DNA of 62,585 nucleotides from assembly GCA_002238925.1 (NCBI GenBank), contig MPNH01000029.1:1-62585 (forward strand), read 5' to 3'. The stretch's first letter is position 1, and every line of letters starts with the position of its first letter. Of the stretch, positions 16,089 through 25,842 are shown piece by piece. The notes beneath the pieces were generated by a model that was not told the origin of the DNA, made no database searches, and saw only the letters and a list, made by a program, of their open reading frames with translations. The DNA is from Spirochaetaceae bacterium bin103 (lineage in GTDB: Bacteria; Spirochaetota; Spirochaetia; SZUA-6; Bin103). A program made the position numbers and the translations under genes.

Positions 16089-17252
16089 ATGAAAGTCACG
16101 CAGGTCAGGAGTTTCCCGGTTCAGGACGACGAAGGGCGCGGTTACTTTATCGTCAGGGTCGACACCGACGCCGGCATCCACGGGCTCGGCGAGGCAGGCA
16201 TCCGCAACTGGGGCGGAGCCATTGCGCAGGCGGTCGACCACCTCAGCGAGTTGATCGTCGGCGCCGATCCATGGCAGACCGAGCGCCTCTGGCAGCTGAT
16301 GTTCCGCGCCGGGTTCTTTCCCGCGGACAAGGTGTACGCCTGCGCCATCAGCGCCATCGACATCGCCCTGTGGGACATCAAGGGCAAGGCGGCGGGCATG
16401 CCGGTGTACCGCCTGCTCGGCGGCCCGGTGCGCGACAAGGTGGTGTGCTACCCGCATTCGCAGGGTGCCACCACGCAGGCGCTGGTGGACAACGCCCGCC
16501 GGCAGGTGGACGAAGGCTGGCGCTTCGTGCGCTGGGGGCAGCCGGAGACCTCCGGGCGCCTGGAAGCGCCCGACAACGCGGTGCTCGATCCGCACAAGTC
16601 GGTGGCCCTCGCCGTGGAGCAGATGCGCGCAATCCGCGAGGCGGTGGGACCGGAGATCGAACTCTGTTTCGACGTGCACACCCGGCTCGACCCGCCGCAC
16701 GTCATCCGCATGTGCAAGTGGCTCGAGGAATTCCACCCGTTCTTCATCGAAGACCCGATCCGCTCCGAGAACCCGGCCAGCTACCGCAACCTGGCGCGCC
16801 ACGTTTCGCTGCCGATTGCTGCCGGCGAGCAATGGGCCACCAAGTGGCCGTTCCGGGAAGTTATCGAGGAGGAGCTGATCAGCTACGCGCGCATCGACCT
16901 GTGCATTGCCGGCGGCCTCACCGAGGCACTCAAGATCACCCACTCGGCGGAGACCCACTACATCGACATTGCCCCGCACAACCCGCTCGGCCCGGTCAGC
17001 GCCGCCGCCTGCGTGGCGTTGTGCATGGCATCAACCAACGTCGGCGTCCAGGAGATGCCGCGCCGCCCCGGTTCATTCGCGCGCGAGTTGTTTCCGCGGC
17101 AGATCGGCTGGCAGGACGGCTTCGCGTTCGCTCACGACACCCCCGGCCTCGGCGTCGAGATGGACCTCGACGTGGCCGCCGGCTCGCCATTCACGCAGCA
17201 CGGCTGGCCGCCCCGCCTGTCCCGCGAAGACGGCGCCTTCACCAACTGGTAA
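16089..17252 (+). CDS. Mandelate racemase/galactonate dehydratase family enzyme
   Basis: 387-residue enolase-superfamily acid-sugar dehydratase. The N-terminal capping domain (MKVTQVRSFPVQ) leads into the barrel with metal ligands in ELCFDVHTRLDPPHV, FFIEDPIRSEN and PIAAGEQWATKW. The C-terminal HxD-like region is HYIDIAPHNPLGPVS. FDVHTR-EDP-GEQ with IAPHNPLGP is the pattern of the galactonate dehydratase-like subgroup, which dehydrates sugar acids to 2-keto-3-deoxy acids. The HpaI-type aldolase at 23276-24061 could cleave such products, but they are not in one operon. It ends before a strong hairpin shared with the convergent PIN gene. Substrate within the family cannot be read from sequence. 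Confidence 0.86.
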   Translation: MKVTQVRSFPVQDDEGRGYFIVRVDTDAGIHGLGEAGIRNWGGAIAQAVDHLSELIVGADPWQTERLWQLMFRAGFFPADKVYACAISAIDIALWDIKGKAAGMPVYRLLGGPVRDKVVCYPHSQGATTQALVDNARRQVDEGWRFVRWGQPETSGRLEAPDNAVLDPHKSVALAVEQMRAIREAVGPEIELCFDVHTRLDPPHVIRMCKWLEEFHPFFIEDPIRSENPASYRNLARHVSLPIAAGEQWATKWPFREVIEEELISYARIDLCIAGGLTEALKITHSAETHYIDIAPHNPLGPVSAAACVALCMASTNVGVQEMPRRPGSFARELFPRQIGWQDGFAFAHDTPGLGVEMDLDVAAGSPFTQHGWPPRLSREDGAFTNW

Positions 17253-17258
17253 GGTGTA

Positions 17259-17286
17259 GACGGTGAGCTACGCCGACCTCACCGTC
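17259..17286. terminator. Bidirectional hairpin between dehydratase and PIN genes
   Basis: Perfect 9-bp inverted repeat: GACGGTGAG at 17259-17267 and CTCACCGTC at 17278-17286 with a 10-base loop. It lies 6 bases past the plus-strand dehydratase stop and overlaps the last codons of the convergent PIN gene. No long T run follows on either strand, so it may act with Rho. Confidence 0.6.
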
Positions 17287-17716
17287 TCGCGCACGCGGAC
17301 CGGGTCAGCAAGTTGACGTTGCTGGCGCGCGAGTACACCTTGCCGCGCGGTTGGTCGATAAAGCGCTTGTCCTTGAAATCAACGCGTAGAGCACCGTCTC
17401 CGGTGTACAGAAGCCGAACGCCGGTCGCCCTCGCAAGTGCAAGCACATGTGGGTCGTCTGAACCAATAATCGGCGCGAGAGCAGCTTCATCGTTCGCGAA
17501 GCGATGCGGCGGCACCAGGACTGCCTTCCCTGCCCGTACATAGTCAGCAAGCTTCTTCCTCAAACGATGGCCTACTTCCTCAGTGAACTTACCTCCCGTC
17601 GAATATACGATACGACCACCCCGCCGATCCAACCACTCGCGAATCGGTGCCGCATCCTCATGTACAGGATCGGCGAGAAAACTGCCAAGACGATTGGCGT
17701 CAACAATCATACACAT
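17279..17716 (-). CDS. PIN-domain nuclease, partner of the ATPase
   Basis: 145 residues. The fold is suggested by MIVDANRLGSFL at the start (Asp6) and SDDPHVLALARATGVRLLYTGD in the C-terminal half. Candidate metal-binding acids are Asp6, Glu46/47, Asp87/88, Asp107 and Asp113/116, the spacing of PIN-family ribonucleases. No antitoxin-like gene is next to it. Instead it starts 19 bases after the stop of the ABC-type ATPase on the same strand, so the two are surely one transcript and probably one system in which the ATPase senses or gates and the PIN protein cuts RNA. Base composition is clearly less G+C-rich than the metabolic genes on both sides, consistent with transfer. Confidence 0.75.
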   Translation of the reverse strand: MCMIVDANRLGSFLADPVHEDAAPIREWLDRRGGRIVYSTGGKFTEEVGHRLRKKLADYVRAGKAVLVPPHRFANDEAALAPIIGSDDPHVLALARATGVRLLYTGDGALRVDFKDKRFIDQPRGKVYSRASNVNLLTRSACARR

Positions 17717-17735
17717 CAGTCCGGATCCGCGATAC

Positions 17736-19046
17736 TTACTCGAATCCCAACAGCCTATCGGTCTCCCTTACGAAAAAGTCTCGGTAACCATCTGGTGTCC
17801 CCCTGAGATTGCCATCGCCGTCCATGCCGATGTTGTGAATCTTCACTGAATTCCCCATAGGCTCAAAATAGAGAATGGACACGTCCGCTGCCCGTATCGT
17901 CTGTTTGCGTACCAGAATTCGAATTCGGTCGATAATGTAATCGCTGTGAGTCTCGATCAGAAATCGATTTCGATTCTTCCGGAAGGATTCGACGAAAAGT
18001 TCCGCAAGACCAGCCTGAGACCGAGGGTGTAAGTGCACCTCCGGCTGCTGTAGCAGGAACACACATTGACGCTCGCTTCGAACATCCACCAAAATCGGCA
18101 GACTCTGACTCACCCCATAGCCTACGTCCATAATATTTGCGTACGATCCCGACCGTACCTTCACCTGTAACTGAAAAGGGTCACTCATTTGCTTCCCGTG
18201 GCGCCGCACCTTGATATCCGAAAACAAACCAGACTCCTGTCCAAAGGCGACCAATTCGTCATGCAACGAACTCCAACCTTTCTTGTCGGTCCTATCGAGC
18301 CTCATCATCAGCATTGGGACATGTTCGCCGTCCGCTGAAGCAGTCTCACGCACCGGATCGTACGTTCGCTTTGGTTTCGATCGCAGTGGAGCAACCGGTA
18401 CAAGCTCCGACAGAGTGGGAAGCCAGTACCGTCGCTCAGATCTTTTCTTCCGACGTGGGAAGACACTCGACAAATAGTCAGCTATCAACCTTGCTTCGGG
18501 CGATTTCCGAAAGAAAGTTTCGCCGTCGGTTTCACACAATATCTCTAGCACAAACTGCCAGTCGTCAAAGGGAATTTCTATCACGGCTTCGTGTCCTAAG
18601 ATGCTCAAGACCGTGCTCCCTTGTTCACTAGGCGTTAGACGGAGAAACTCCTCCGCACTGAACTGATAATGGATCGATGCGACTACCGGCTGAGAACCAT
18701 CCTCAGAAAAGGTGATACGAAGAGGAAACGGCTCCTTCCCGGAGCCACGAGCCGGCGCTAACATGAAGCCGATGCTAAATTCATCAATGCGCCCGTCACG
18801 ACCCCGCCGTGATCGAACTATGTCACGGAATGATCCCATGGAGAAGGGCTCTCGGTTGAAGTCGACCGCGTCTCCAGACAAAAAAGGACGCGAAAGCAGT
18901 CTATGTAACACACTGTAGCAGCCAAGAAATGTCGACTTACCGGTACTGTTTTCGCCAACAAGAAGCGTAATCGGCCGCACGTTTGCTCGTTGATCACCGT
19001 GGAAACATCGTACATCGTTAATGAGAAAACTGATTGGATGACTCAC
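17736..19046 (-). CDS. OLD/DUF3696-like ABC-type ATPase
   Basis: 436-residue ATPase. The N-terminal Walker A is GENSTGKST (residues 31-39). The C-terminal half has the ABC-type signature region YGVSQSLPILVDV, a Walker B region VFLLQQPEVHLHPRSQ and a switch ETHSDYIIDRIRI. This layout, with HLHP and ETHSDY, is that of the AAA_21/OLD-like and DUF3696 ATPases found in many anti-phage and toxin-like pairs. The Walker B acid commonly seen (LIEQPE or LIDEPE) is Gln here (LLQQPE), which may slow hydrolysis; the following Glu is kept. It is the first gene of a two-gene unit with the PIN nuclease. Lower G+C and frequent A/T-ended codons set it apart from flanking housekeeping genes. Confidence 0.82.
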   Translation of the reverse strand: MSHPISFLINDVRCFHGDQRANVRPITLLVGENSTGKSTFLGCYSVLHRLLSRPFLSGDAVDFNREPFSMGSFRDIVRSRRGRDGRIDEFSIGFMLAPARGSGKEPFPLRITFSEDGSQPVVASIHYQFSAEEFLRLTPSEQGSTVLSILGHEAVIEIPFDDWQFVLEILCETDGETFFRKSPEARLIADYLSSVFPRRKKRSERRYWLPTLSELVPVAPLRSKPKRTYDPVRETASADGEHVPMLMMRLDRTDKKGWSSLHDELVAFGQESGLFSDIKVRRHGKQMSDPFQLQVKVRSGSYANIMDVGYGVSQSLPILVDVRSERQCVFLLQQPEVHLHPRSQAGLAELFVESFRKNRNRFLIETHSDYIIDRIRILVRKQTIRAADVSILYFEPMGNSVKIHNIGMDGDGNLRGTPDGYRDFFVRETDRLLGFE

Positions 19047-19281
19047 AACAAATCTCTTGGTATCAGAGTTCTTCGACGTTTAGCCGATTGAGTTAGCACA
19101 AGGGACGTTTCTATCAATGGGCACGAACAGCTTGCAGTACTCTATGAACTACACGCACAGTATCTGCCCACTTCTTAACAGAGTTCGACCCTATCCACCT
19201 TAGAGTACGCGCAGTCGCCCTGGCAGTCAACTTTCGAACAGAGCGGGCGTGCTAACTCACCCGGACACTTGCAGGGCGCAC

Positions 19282-19296
19282 GGTGGGTGACCCACC
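19282..19296. promoter_or_regulatory. 15-bp perfect palindrome after ilvD
   Basis: GGTGGGTGACCCACC is a perfect palindrome about a central base, three bases past the ilvD stop on the minus strand. The one-base centre is too short for a good RNA hairpin, so a protein-binding site or a tightly spaced terminator core are both possible. No T run follows. Confidence 0.3.
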
Positions 19297-19298
19297 AA

Positions 19299-20975
19299 TC
19301 AGTGGGTGGTGGCGCCGTAGCTGGCGGAGGATACCAGGCGGGCGTACTTGGCCAGGGCGCCGCGGGTGTAGGGGATGGGGCGCTCCGGAAGGGCGGCCAG
19401 CCGCCGGCTGATCTCGTGGTCGGACAACTCCACCGCGATCGACTTGTGCTCCAGGTCGAGGGCGATGATGTCGCCCTCCCGCACCGCGGCGATGGGGCCG
19501 CGGGCCTGTGCCTCGGGAGCGATGTGACCCACCACGATGCCGTGGCTGCCGCCGGAGAAGCGGCCGTCGGTGATCAGCGCCACATCGGCAATCAGGCCGG
19601 CGCCGGCGATGGCCGACGTAAGGGCCAGCATCTCGCGCATGCCGGGACCGCCGCGCGGCCCCTCGTAGCGGATCACCAGCACGTCCCCCTTGTTCACCTG
19701 GCCCTTGAGGATTGCCTGCAGGGCGCCCTCCTCGGCGTCGAACACGCGCGCCGGCCCGCGGTGGCGGCGCACCGTCACCCCGGACGACTTCAGCACCGCG
19801 CCCTCCGGCGCCAGGTTGCCCTTGATCACCAGGATACCGCCGCCTTCCTTGAGCGGCTTGTCCACCGGGTACACCACGTCCTGCCCGTCCAGGTGCACCT
19901 CGACGTCGGCCAGGTTCTCGGCGATGGTGCGCCCGGTGACCGTAATGCAGTCGCCGTACAGCAGGCCGGCATCGAGCAGCATGCGCATCACCATCGGCAC
20001 CCCGCCCACCTGGTCCAGGTCCTTCATCACGTAGCGCCCGGCCGGCTTCAGGTCGGCCAGGGTGGGCGTGCTCTCGGCAATCGGGTTGAAGTCGTCGATG
20101 GTCAGGTCCACCTCCGCCTCGTGGGCGATGGCGAGCAGGTGCAGCACCGCGTTGGTGGAGCCGCCGAGCGCCATCACGATGCGGATGGCGTTCAGGAACG
20201 CCTCGCGGGTCATGATGTCGCGCGGCTTCAGGCCGCGGCGCAGGCAGTCGATCACCGCCTCGCCGGCGGCGCGCAGGTCGTGCTCCTTGCGCGGGTCGAC
20301 CGCCGGGATCGACGAGTTGCCGGGCAGCGCCATGCCCATCGCCTCCACCGCCGAGGCCATGGTGTTGGCGGTGTACATGCCGCCGCACGCCCCCTGGCAC
20401 GGGATGGCGGCGCGCTCGATGCCGGCGCGCTCCTGCTCGTCGATCTTGCCGGCGCTGAACGCACCCACCGCCTCGAACGCGGAGATAATGTCCACGTCGC
20501 GCCCACGGTACACGCCCGGCAGGATGGTGCCGCCGTACACGAACACACTCGGGACGTTCATGCGCGCCATCGGCATCACGGTGCCGGGAATGGTCTTGTC
20601 GCAGCCGCCGATGCCGATGATGGCGTCGAACTGGTGTCCTATGGTGACCAGCTCGATGGTATCGGCGATGGCGTCGCGGCTCACCAGCGAGGCCTTCATG
20701 CCCTCGTGGCCCATCGCCTCGCCGTCGGTCACCACGAAGGTGTTGTAGCGCAGCGGGAAGCCGCCCGCCGCCCGCACCCCGTCCTTGGCCTGCTCGGCGA
20801 GGTCGTCCAGGTGCATGTTGCACGGCGTCACCTCGGAGCCGGCGCTCGCGATGCCCACCAGGGCGCGGTCGAAGTCGGCGTCGTCCATGCCGACGGCGCG
20901 CAGCATCGAGCGGTTCGGCATGCGCTCGACGCCGGCGGTCATGTTGCGGCTGCGGCTGTTCAGCGGTGTGCTCAT
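19299..20975 (-). CDS. ilvD: Dihydroxy-acid dehydratase
   Basis: 558 residues, the normal length. It converts 2,3-dihydroxy-isovalerate and -methylvalerate to the 2-keto acids of valine and isoleucine synthesis. Iron-sulfur ligand motifs are visible: GGCDKTIPG (Cys) and [15 protein letters not shown] (Cys), plus TPCNMHL near the N-terminus; [10 protein letters not shown] near the end matches the family. It is the last gene of a leuC-leuD-ilvD run (20 bases after leuD), a branched-chain amino acid operon in which leucine and valine/isoleucine steps are grouped. The other genes of the pathway (leuA, leuB, ilvBN, ilvC, ilvE) are not in the window. A 15-bp palindrome lies just past the stop. Confidence 0.96.
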   Translation of the reverse strand: MSTPLNSRSRNMTAGVERMPNRSMLRAVGMDDADFDRALVGIASAGSEVTPCNMHLDDLAEQAKDGVRAAGGFPLRYNTFVVTDGEAMGHEGMKASLVSRDAIADTIELVTIGHQFDAIIGIGGCDKTIPGTVMPMARMNVPSVFVYGGTILPGVYRGRDVDIISAFEAVGAFSAGKIDEQERAGIERAAIPCQGACGGMYTANTMASAVEAMGMALPGNSSIPAVDPRKEHDLRAAGEAVIDCLRRGLKPRDIMTREAFLNAIRIVMALGGSTNAVLHLLAIAHEAEVDLTIDDFNPIAESTPTLADLKPAGRYVMKDLDQVGGVPMVMRMLLDAGLLYGDCITVTGRTIAENLADVEVHLDGQDVVYPVDKPLKEGGGILVIKGNLAPEGAVLKSSGVTVRRHRGPARVFDAEEGALQAILKGQVNKGDVLVIRYEGPRGGPGMREMLALTSAIAGAGLIADVALITDGRFSGGSHGIVVGHIAPEAQARGPIAAVREGDIIALDLEHKSIAVELSDHEISRRLAALPERPIPYTRGALAKYARLVSSASYGATTH

Positions 20976-20994
20976 CTTCTACTCCTGGTGCCGG

Positions 20995-21606
20995 TCAACC
21001 GGCGAAGGCGTTCAGGTAGGGAAGGTTGCCCGCGGTGGCGGCGATACGGTCGCGGCCGGCGAGCAGCAGGGCGGTGGAGTCCCAGGTGCCGCGCACCAGG
21101 GCGTGGCGCGCCCCCTCCGGCAGGGTGGCCGGGCAGTGCAGCGTGCCCGCGGTGACCGTCTGCGCGTCCAGGTCGACGGTCACTTCGGTGGACGGGTCCT
21201 GCTCCACCAGCGCCTGCAGGCGCTCGATGTCGGCGGCCGCGGCGCGCACCGCCGGGATGCCGAGCACCGTGCAGTTTCCGGAGAAGATCTCCGCGAACGA
21301 CTCGCCCACCAGGGCGCGGATGCCGAACCGCTGCAGCGCCTGCGGGGCATGCTCGCGCGACGAGCCGCAGCCGAAGTTGCGCCCCACCAGCAGGATCGAG
21401 CCGCCGGCGAAGCGCTCGTCGTCGAACCGATGGGTACGGCCCGCATCGCGCTCGGCGGCGCGCTCGTCGATGAACGCGGCCTCGCCGAGGCCATCGAACG
21501 TAATGCTCTTCAGGTACCGGGCCGGAATGATCCGGTCGGTGTCTATGTCGTTGCCCGGCAACGGAATGGCGCGGCCCACAGTGACCGCACGAACGGCGTC
21601 GTTCAT
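20995..21606 (-). CDS. leuD: 3-isopropylmalate dehydratase small subunit
   Basis: 203 residues. Pairs with LeuC to isomerise 2-isopropylmalate to 3-isopropylmalate. The swivelling domain shows PLPGNDIDTDRIIPARYLK and the substrate-loop region GRNFGCGSSREHAPQAL, both diagnostic. It lies 11 bases downstream of leuC and 20 upstream of ilvD on the same strand, so they are co-transcribed. The start at ATG 21606 (MNDAVRAVTVGRAIPL) is preceded by AAGGAGAC on the minus strand. Confidence 0.95.
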   Translation of the reverse strand: MNDAVRAVTVGRAIPLPGNDIDTDRIIPARYLKSITFDGLGEAAFIDERAAERDAGRTHRFDDERFAGGSILLVGRNFGCGSSREHAPQALQRFGIRALVGESFAEIFSGNCTVLGIPAVRAAAADIERLQALVEQDPSTEVTVDLDAQTVTAGTLHCPATLPEGARHALVRGTWDSTALLLAGRDRIAATAGNLPYLNAFAG

Positions 21607-21617
21607 GTTCGTCTCCT

Positions 21618-23024
21618 TCAGTTGAGCAGTTGGCGCACGTCGGTCACGGCGCCATTGACGGCGGCGGCGGCGACCATGGCCGGGCTCATCAGCAGGGTGC
21701 GCCCGGTGGCCGATCCCTGGCGCCCGATGAAGTTACGGTTGGACGACGAAGCGCTCACCTGGTCGCCCACCAGCTTGTCGGCGTTCATGGCCAGGCACAT
21801 GGAGCAGCCGGCGCCGCGCCACTCGAAGCCGGCGTCGGTAAAGATCTCCGGCAACCCCTCGGCCGCGGCCTGCTGGGCAATCTGCTTGGAACCCGGCACC
21901 ACCAGCGCTTTGACGCGCTTGTCCACCTTCTGGCCGCGCACCACGCGCGCCGCCTCGCGCAGGTCGGTGAGCCGGCTGTTGGTGCACGAGCCGATGAACG
22001 CCACGTCGATGGGGGTGCCGGCGATCGGGTCGTTTTCGCTCAGCCCCATGTGGCGGTACGCGGCGGCGGCGGTGTCGCGCTCGTCCGCGGTTACGGCGGT
22101 CAGGCGCGGCAGGCGGTCGGAGACGCCCACCGATTGGCCGGGGTTGATGCCCCAGGTCACCACCGGCTCGATCTCCTCGGCGCGCAGCACCGCTTCGTCA
22201 TCGAAGCTGGCGTCCGGTCCACTGGCGATCGAGCGCCAGTACTGCTCCGCCCTGGCGAACGCCGCCCCGCTCGGCGCATGCGGGCGCCCCTTCACGTAGT
22301 CGGCGGTGGTCTGGTCGGGATTGACGTAGCCGACCCGGGCGCCGCCCTCGATGCTCATGTTGCAGATCGACATGCGCTCGTCCATCGACAGCGCCTCGAT
22401 GGCGGTGCCGGCGAACTCGTAGGCGTGGCCGATGCCGCCCTTTACGCCGAGGGTGGCGATGATCGACAGGATGATGTCCTTGGCGTACACGCCGGGCCCG
22501 AGCCGGCCGTCGACCCGGATGCGGCGCACCTTGGGCTTGGTCTGCGCCAGCGTCTGGGTGGCGAGCACGTCGCGCACCTGCGTGGTACCGATGCCGAACG
22601 CAATGGTGCCGAAGGCGCCGTGGGTGGAGGTGTGCGAATCGCCGCACGCGACGGTCATGCCCGGCTGGGTGAGGCCCAGCTCCGGGCCGATTACGTGCAC
22701 GATGCCCTGGTAATCGGAGTCCAGCCCGTAGAAGGCGATGCCGTGGCGGGCGACGTTGCGCTCCAGCGCCTCGTACATCTCCTCCGCCATCGGGTCGGCG
22801 AGCGGGCGCACCTGGCGGTCGGTCGGCACGATATGGTCCACCGTGGCGAAAGTGCGCTCCGGATGCAGCACCGGCAGGCCGCGCTCATCGAGCATCTGAA
22901 ACGCCTGCGGCGAGGTCACCTCGTGGACCAGGTGCAGGCCTATGAACAACTGGGTCTCGCCGGTTTCCAGGGTGCCGACGGTATGCAGATCCCAGATCTT
23001 GTCGAACAACGTAGCTTGCGACAT
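21618..23024 (-). CDS. leuC: 3-isopropylmalate dehydratase large subunit
   Basis: 468 residues from ATG 23024 ([20 protein letters not shown]), the usual start; the open frame continues upstream to 23447 but without family similarity. Aconitase-family 4Fe-4S ligands are present: [17 protein letters not shown] (first Cys) and [15 protein letters not shown] (Cys-x-x-Cys). [15 protein letters not shown] and [15 protein letters not shown] are further diagnostic motifs. First gene of leuC-leuD-ilvD. About 250 bases of non-coding DNA separate it from the next gene upstream and presumably hold the promoter; I see no leader peptide or T-box there. Confidence 0.96.
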   Translation of the reverse strand: MSQATLFDKIWDLHTVGTLETGETQLFIGLHLVHEVTSPQAFQMLDERGLPVLHPERTFATVDHIVPTDRQVRPLADPMAEEMYEALERNVARHGIAFYGLDSDYQGIVHVIGPELGLTQPGMTVACGDSHTSTHGAFGTIAFGIGTTQVRDVLATQTLAQTKPKVRRIRVDGRLGPGVYAKDIILSIIATLGVKGGIGHAYEFAGTAIEALSMDERMSICNMSIEGGARVGYVNPDQTTADYVKGRPHAPSGAAFARAEQYWRSIASGPDASFDDEAVLRAEEIEPVVTWGINPGQSVGVSDRLPRLTAVTADERDTAAAAYRHMGLSENDPIAGTPIDVAFIGSCTNSRLTDLREAARVVRGQKVDKRVKALVVPGSKQIAQQAAAEGLPEIFTDAGFEWRGAGCSMCLAMNADKLVGDQVSASSSNRNFIGRQGSATGRTLLMSPAMVAAAAVNGAVTDVRQLLN

Positions 23025-23275
23025 GGGTGGCCCCAGGGTATCGCAATCGCCCGTGCGCGACAACGCAGGGCGAGGCGCGGCATGGCGGCGGCGGGCGGAG
23101 CGCCCGCGTCGCCTCAGTCCTGCGTTCTCCGCCATCGCAACCGTGGCGCCGGGCCAATTGATGGCCGCTGAGACCCGCCGCCGCCCGGAAAGCACCGGCG
23201 CCGCCCGCCCGGCGACGGCGGTGCCAACGCGTGCGGGTGTGCGCAAGCAGCGTGTCGGCGGCCGGTCGCGCGGGC

Positions 23276-24061
23276 CTACGACGCGCGGTCGCCGAGCCCG
23301 ATGGCGGCGAAGTCGGCGGCGGCGCCGGCGCGCATGTGGCCGGCGTCGCCGCCGCAGTTCAGGAACTGGAAGCCCTCGGCGATGCGGCGCGCCACCTCGG
23401 CGCCGGTATTGCACCACGCCCCGCACGGCATGCCGGCAGCACGGCACGTTGCCAGCACCTGTTGCACGACCTTCTCATGCTCCGCGCCCATCTCGCTGAG
23501 GCCGAGCGAGAGCATCAGGTCGGAGGTGCCGATGTAGCAGGCGTCGATGCCCGGCACCGCCACGATCTCGGCCAGGTTGTCTACCGCCTCGGCGGTCTCT
23601 ATCTGCACCACCACCGCCAGGTTGTCCTGTACCCACTGCCGGTAGTCGCTGCCGGTGTAGGCGGCTAGGCGGCTGCCGCCGAAGCTGCGCTGGCCCCCCG
23701 GCGCGTACACGGTGTTGCTGACCGCGAATTCGGCGTCCTGCCGGGTGTTTACCATCGGCACCAGCAGCCCCATGGCGCCCGCGTCGAGGGTGCGCTGGAT
23801 CCAGATCGTGTCGTTCCAGGGCACGCGCGCGAACGGCGCGCAGCCGCCAAGTTGCGCGGCGCGAAAGCAGTTGACCATGGCGTCGAAGCCGACCGGACTG
23901 TGCTCGGCGTCAACCAGCAGCCAGTCCCAGCCCACCTGCGCCTGGAGTTCCGCCGAGACGGGCGTCCCGAGGCTGATCCAGGTGCCCACGCTCGGCTCGC
24001 CGCGGCGCAGCTTGTCGAGCACCACGTTGCTCTTGATTATCGTCTTGCCAATTCCTTGCAT
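23276..24061 (-). CDS. HpcH/HpaI-family class II aldolase
   Basis: 261 residues from ATG 24061 ([20 protein letters not shown]). TIM-barrel aldolase/citrate-lyase family that cleaves 2-keto-3-deoxy acids or 4-hydroxy-2-oxo diacids to pyruvate and an aldehyde. Visible motifs: [29 protein letters not shown] (catalytic Asp-Ala-Glu-His), [33 protein letters not shown] (metal Glu) and [12 protein letters not shown] (metal Asp). The natural substrate is not readable; a 2-keto-3-deoxy-sugar acid would fit the dehydratase at 16089-17252. It is divergent from the PhyH remnant at 24159. Confidence 0.86.
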   Translation of the reverse strand: MQGIGKTIIKSNVVLDKLRRGEPSVGTWISLGTPVSAELQAQVGWDWLLVDAEHSPVGFDAMVNCFRAAQLGGCAPFARVPWNDTIWIQRTLDAGAMGLLVPMVNTRQDAEFAVSNTVYAPGGQRSFGGSRLAAYTGSDYRQWVQDNLAVVVQIETAEAVDNLAEIVAVPGIDACYIGTSDLMLSLGLSEMGAEHEKVVQQVLATCRAAGMPCGAWCNTGAEVARRIAEGFQFLNCGGDAGHMRAGAAADFAAIGLGDRAS

Positions 24062-24158
24062 GGTGGCCACTGAATCAGATTGGCGCGCGACGGGCAAGTG
24101 AGAGTGACCTCCCCGGTGTCTTGCGAATCGGTGTCGATTGGCCGCATCATGGCATCCC

Positions 24159-24464
24159 ATGGCGCGCGAGCCGTACGGCGAATTGACCGACGAACAGGTG
24201 CAGCACTTCCTCGAGCGCGGTTACGTCGTGGTGGAACAGGCGTTATCGCGCGCGCTGGCCGAACAATGGCGGGCGTTCGCGTTCGAGCGCTTGGGCTACG
24301 CCCCGGACGATCCCGCCGCCTGGGCCGAGGAGCGCATCCACATGCCGACCATGAACCGGCGCCGCGTTGCCGAGGTGGCTCCGCGGGAGCGGGTGGTGCC
24401 GGAGCGGGAAGCGCGGCAGGCGCGGATGCTGGCGGAGGAAAAGCGCCGGCTCGGCATCGCCTAG
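24159..24464 (+). pseudogene. Phytanoyl-CoA dioxygenase-family remnant
   Basis: 101 residues from ATG 24159. The first 75 (GELTDEQVQHFLERGYVVVE, then FERLGYAPDD and AEERIHMPTM) match the N-terminus of PhyH-family Fe(II)/2-oxoglutarate oxygenases. Then the sequence jumps to a charged helical tail (EREARQARMLAEEKRRLGIA) that looks like a C-terminus. The double-stranded beta-helix with the HxD...H iron ligands, usually 150-200 residues, is absent, so it cannot be an active oxygenase. It looks like an internal deletion that kept both ends; that reading is inference. It ends 21 bases before the MEMO-family gene. Confidence 0.65.
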
Positions 24465-24485
24465 CCCGCCCGGACCGCTGCCGTC

Positions 24486-25842
24486 ATGCGTTACACCATC
24501 CGACCCGCCAAGTCCGCCCTGCCGCGGGTCCGCCGCGTCGACGTGATTCCGATCGACCAGAACGGGGTGCGCTCGTTCTACGTGCGCGACCCGCTGGAAT
24601 TCGCCACCGAACCGCTGGTGCTCGGCGGGGCGGGGCTGTTCATTCTGTCGCTGCTCGATGGCCGCCACTCGCTCGACCAGGTGCTTGCCTCGCTGCGGCG
24701 AGAGTTCCCGGGCACCCGGTTTCGCGCGGACCAGGTGCGCGAGCTGCTCGCCATGTTGAGCGAACGCTGCTACCTGGACGACGAGGTGGCCGCCGCCCAC
24801 ATCGGCCGGGTGCGCGACGAGTTCGCCCGCGCGCGCGTGCGCCAACCCTGGCATGCCGGCAGCGGCTACCCGGCCGATGCGCGAGAGCTAGCCGCCTTAC
24901 TCGACCGCTTTTTCGCCGACGCGGAAGCCGGAACCGAAGCCGAGTCGTCCGCCCATAATGGAGCAGCCGGCGGCACCGGCGGCTCAACCGCAGCCGGTGA
25001 AGACGGCGAGTTGGCCGCCATCATGTGCCCGCACATCGACCTGCGCGCCGGCGGCGAGATCTATCCGCCGGCGTTCACGGCCCTGGCCGCGGCGGCTCAC
25101 GCGCCCCGCCCCGTCGAGCTGTACGTGATTCTGGGCGTGGCCCACAACGGCGGCACCCGGCCCGGCGCTACCTTTTCCGTAGCCAGCGACAAGAACTTCG
25201 CCACGCCGTTCGGGGAATTGCCGACCGACCGTGGCGTGATCGAGGAGGGGGCGCGACGTCACCGACCAGCAGTGGGTGCACCGCACCGAGCACTCGGTGG
25301 AGTTCCCATTGCTGTTCCTGCAGCACGTCCAGGCGCAGGCGGACCTGCCGCCCTACGAGGTGGTGCCGGTCCTGCTCGGCGGGGTCGACCACTACCTGCA
25401 AGAAGGGCGCGACCCGTTGCAGGCAGCCGAGGTCAGGGGCGAACTGGCCGCGTTACGCGCCGCCGTGGCGGCCACCGGCAAGCGCGCCTGCTACCTGCTG
25501 AGCGTCGACCTGGCCCACATCGGCCCCAAGTTCGGCGATCCGGAGCGGGTCGACGACGGCGCCGCGGCCGCGTGCGAACAGCAGGACCGCCACCTGTTGG
25601 GGTTCGCGGAGCGGTTCGATGCCCCCGGCCTCACCCGCACCCTGCACGCCGACCGCAACTGCCGCAACGTGGATGCCGTCTCCGGCCTGTTCTCTCTGTA
25701 CCCACTGCTCGCCGGCTCCGATTGCCGCGGCTCGCTGCTCAGCTACGGCCAGAATCGGCAGCCCGACACCGGCTCCCTTGTCAGTTACGCCAGCATGGCG
25801 TTCTACCGCACTACCGCACTACCGGAGCACCACGATGAATGA
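24486..25842 (+). CDS. MEMO family protein (AmmeMemoRadiSam protein B-like), frameshifted
   Basis: Two frames make one protein of about 450 residues. Residues 1-105 form an N-terminal domain (PLEFATEPLVLGGAGLFILS, LDGRHSLDQVLASLRREFPG), as is usual in the protein B of the AmmeMemoRadiSam set. HAGSGYPADARELAALLDRF leads into the MEMO domain (MCPHIDLRAGGEIYPPAF, ILGVAHNGGTRPGATFSVAS). After RGVIEEGAR near 25250 the frame is lost; it resumes at 25258-25842 as DVTDQQWVHRTEHSVEFPLL and ends LVSYASMAFYRTTALPEHHDE. A two-base loss in the GCGCGC tract near 25250 explains it. MEMO proteins are metal-binding and of debated function; partners (an AMMECR1 protein and a radical SAM enzyme) are not in the window. 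Its stop (25840-25842) overlaps the PhyH start at 25835, so they are translationally coupled. Confidence 0.8.
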
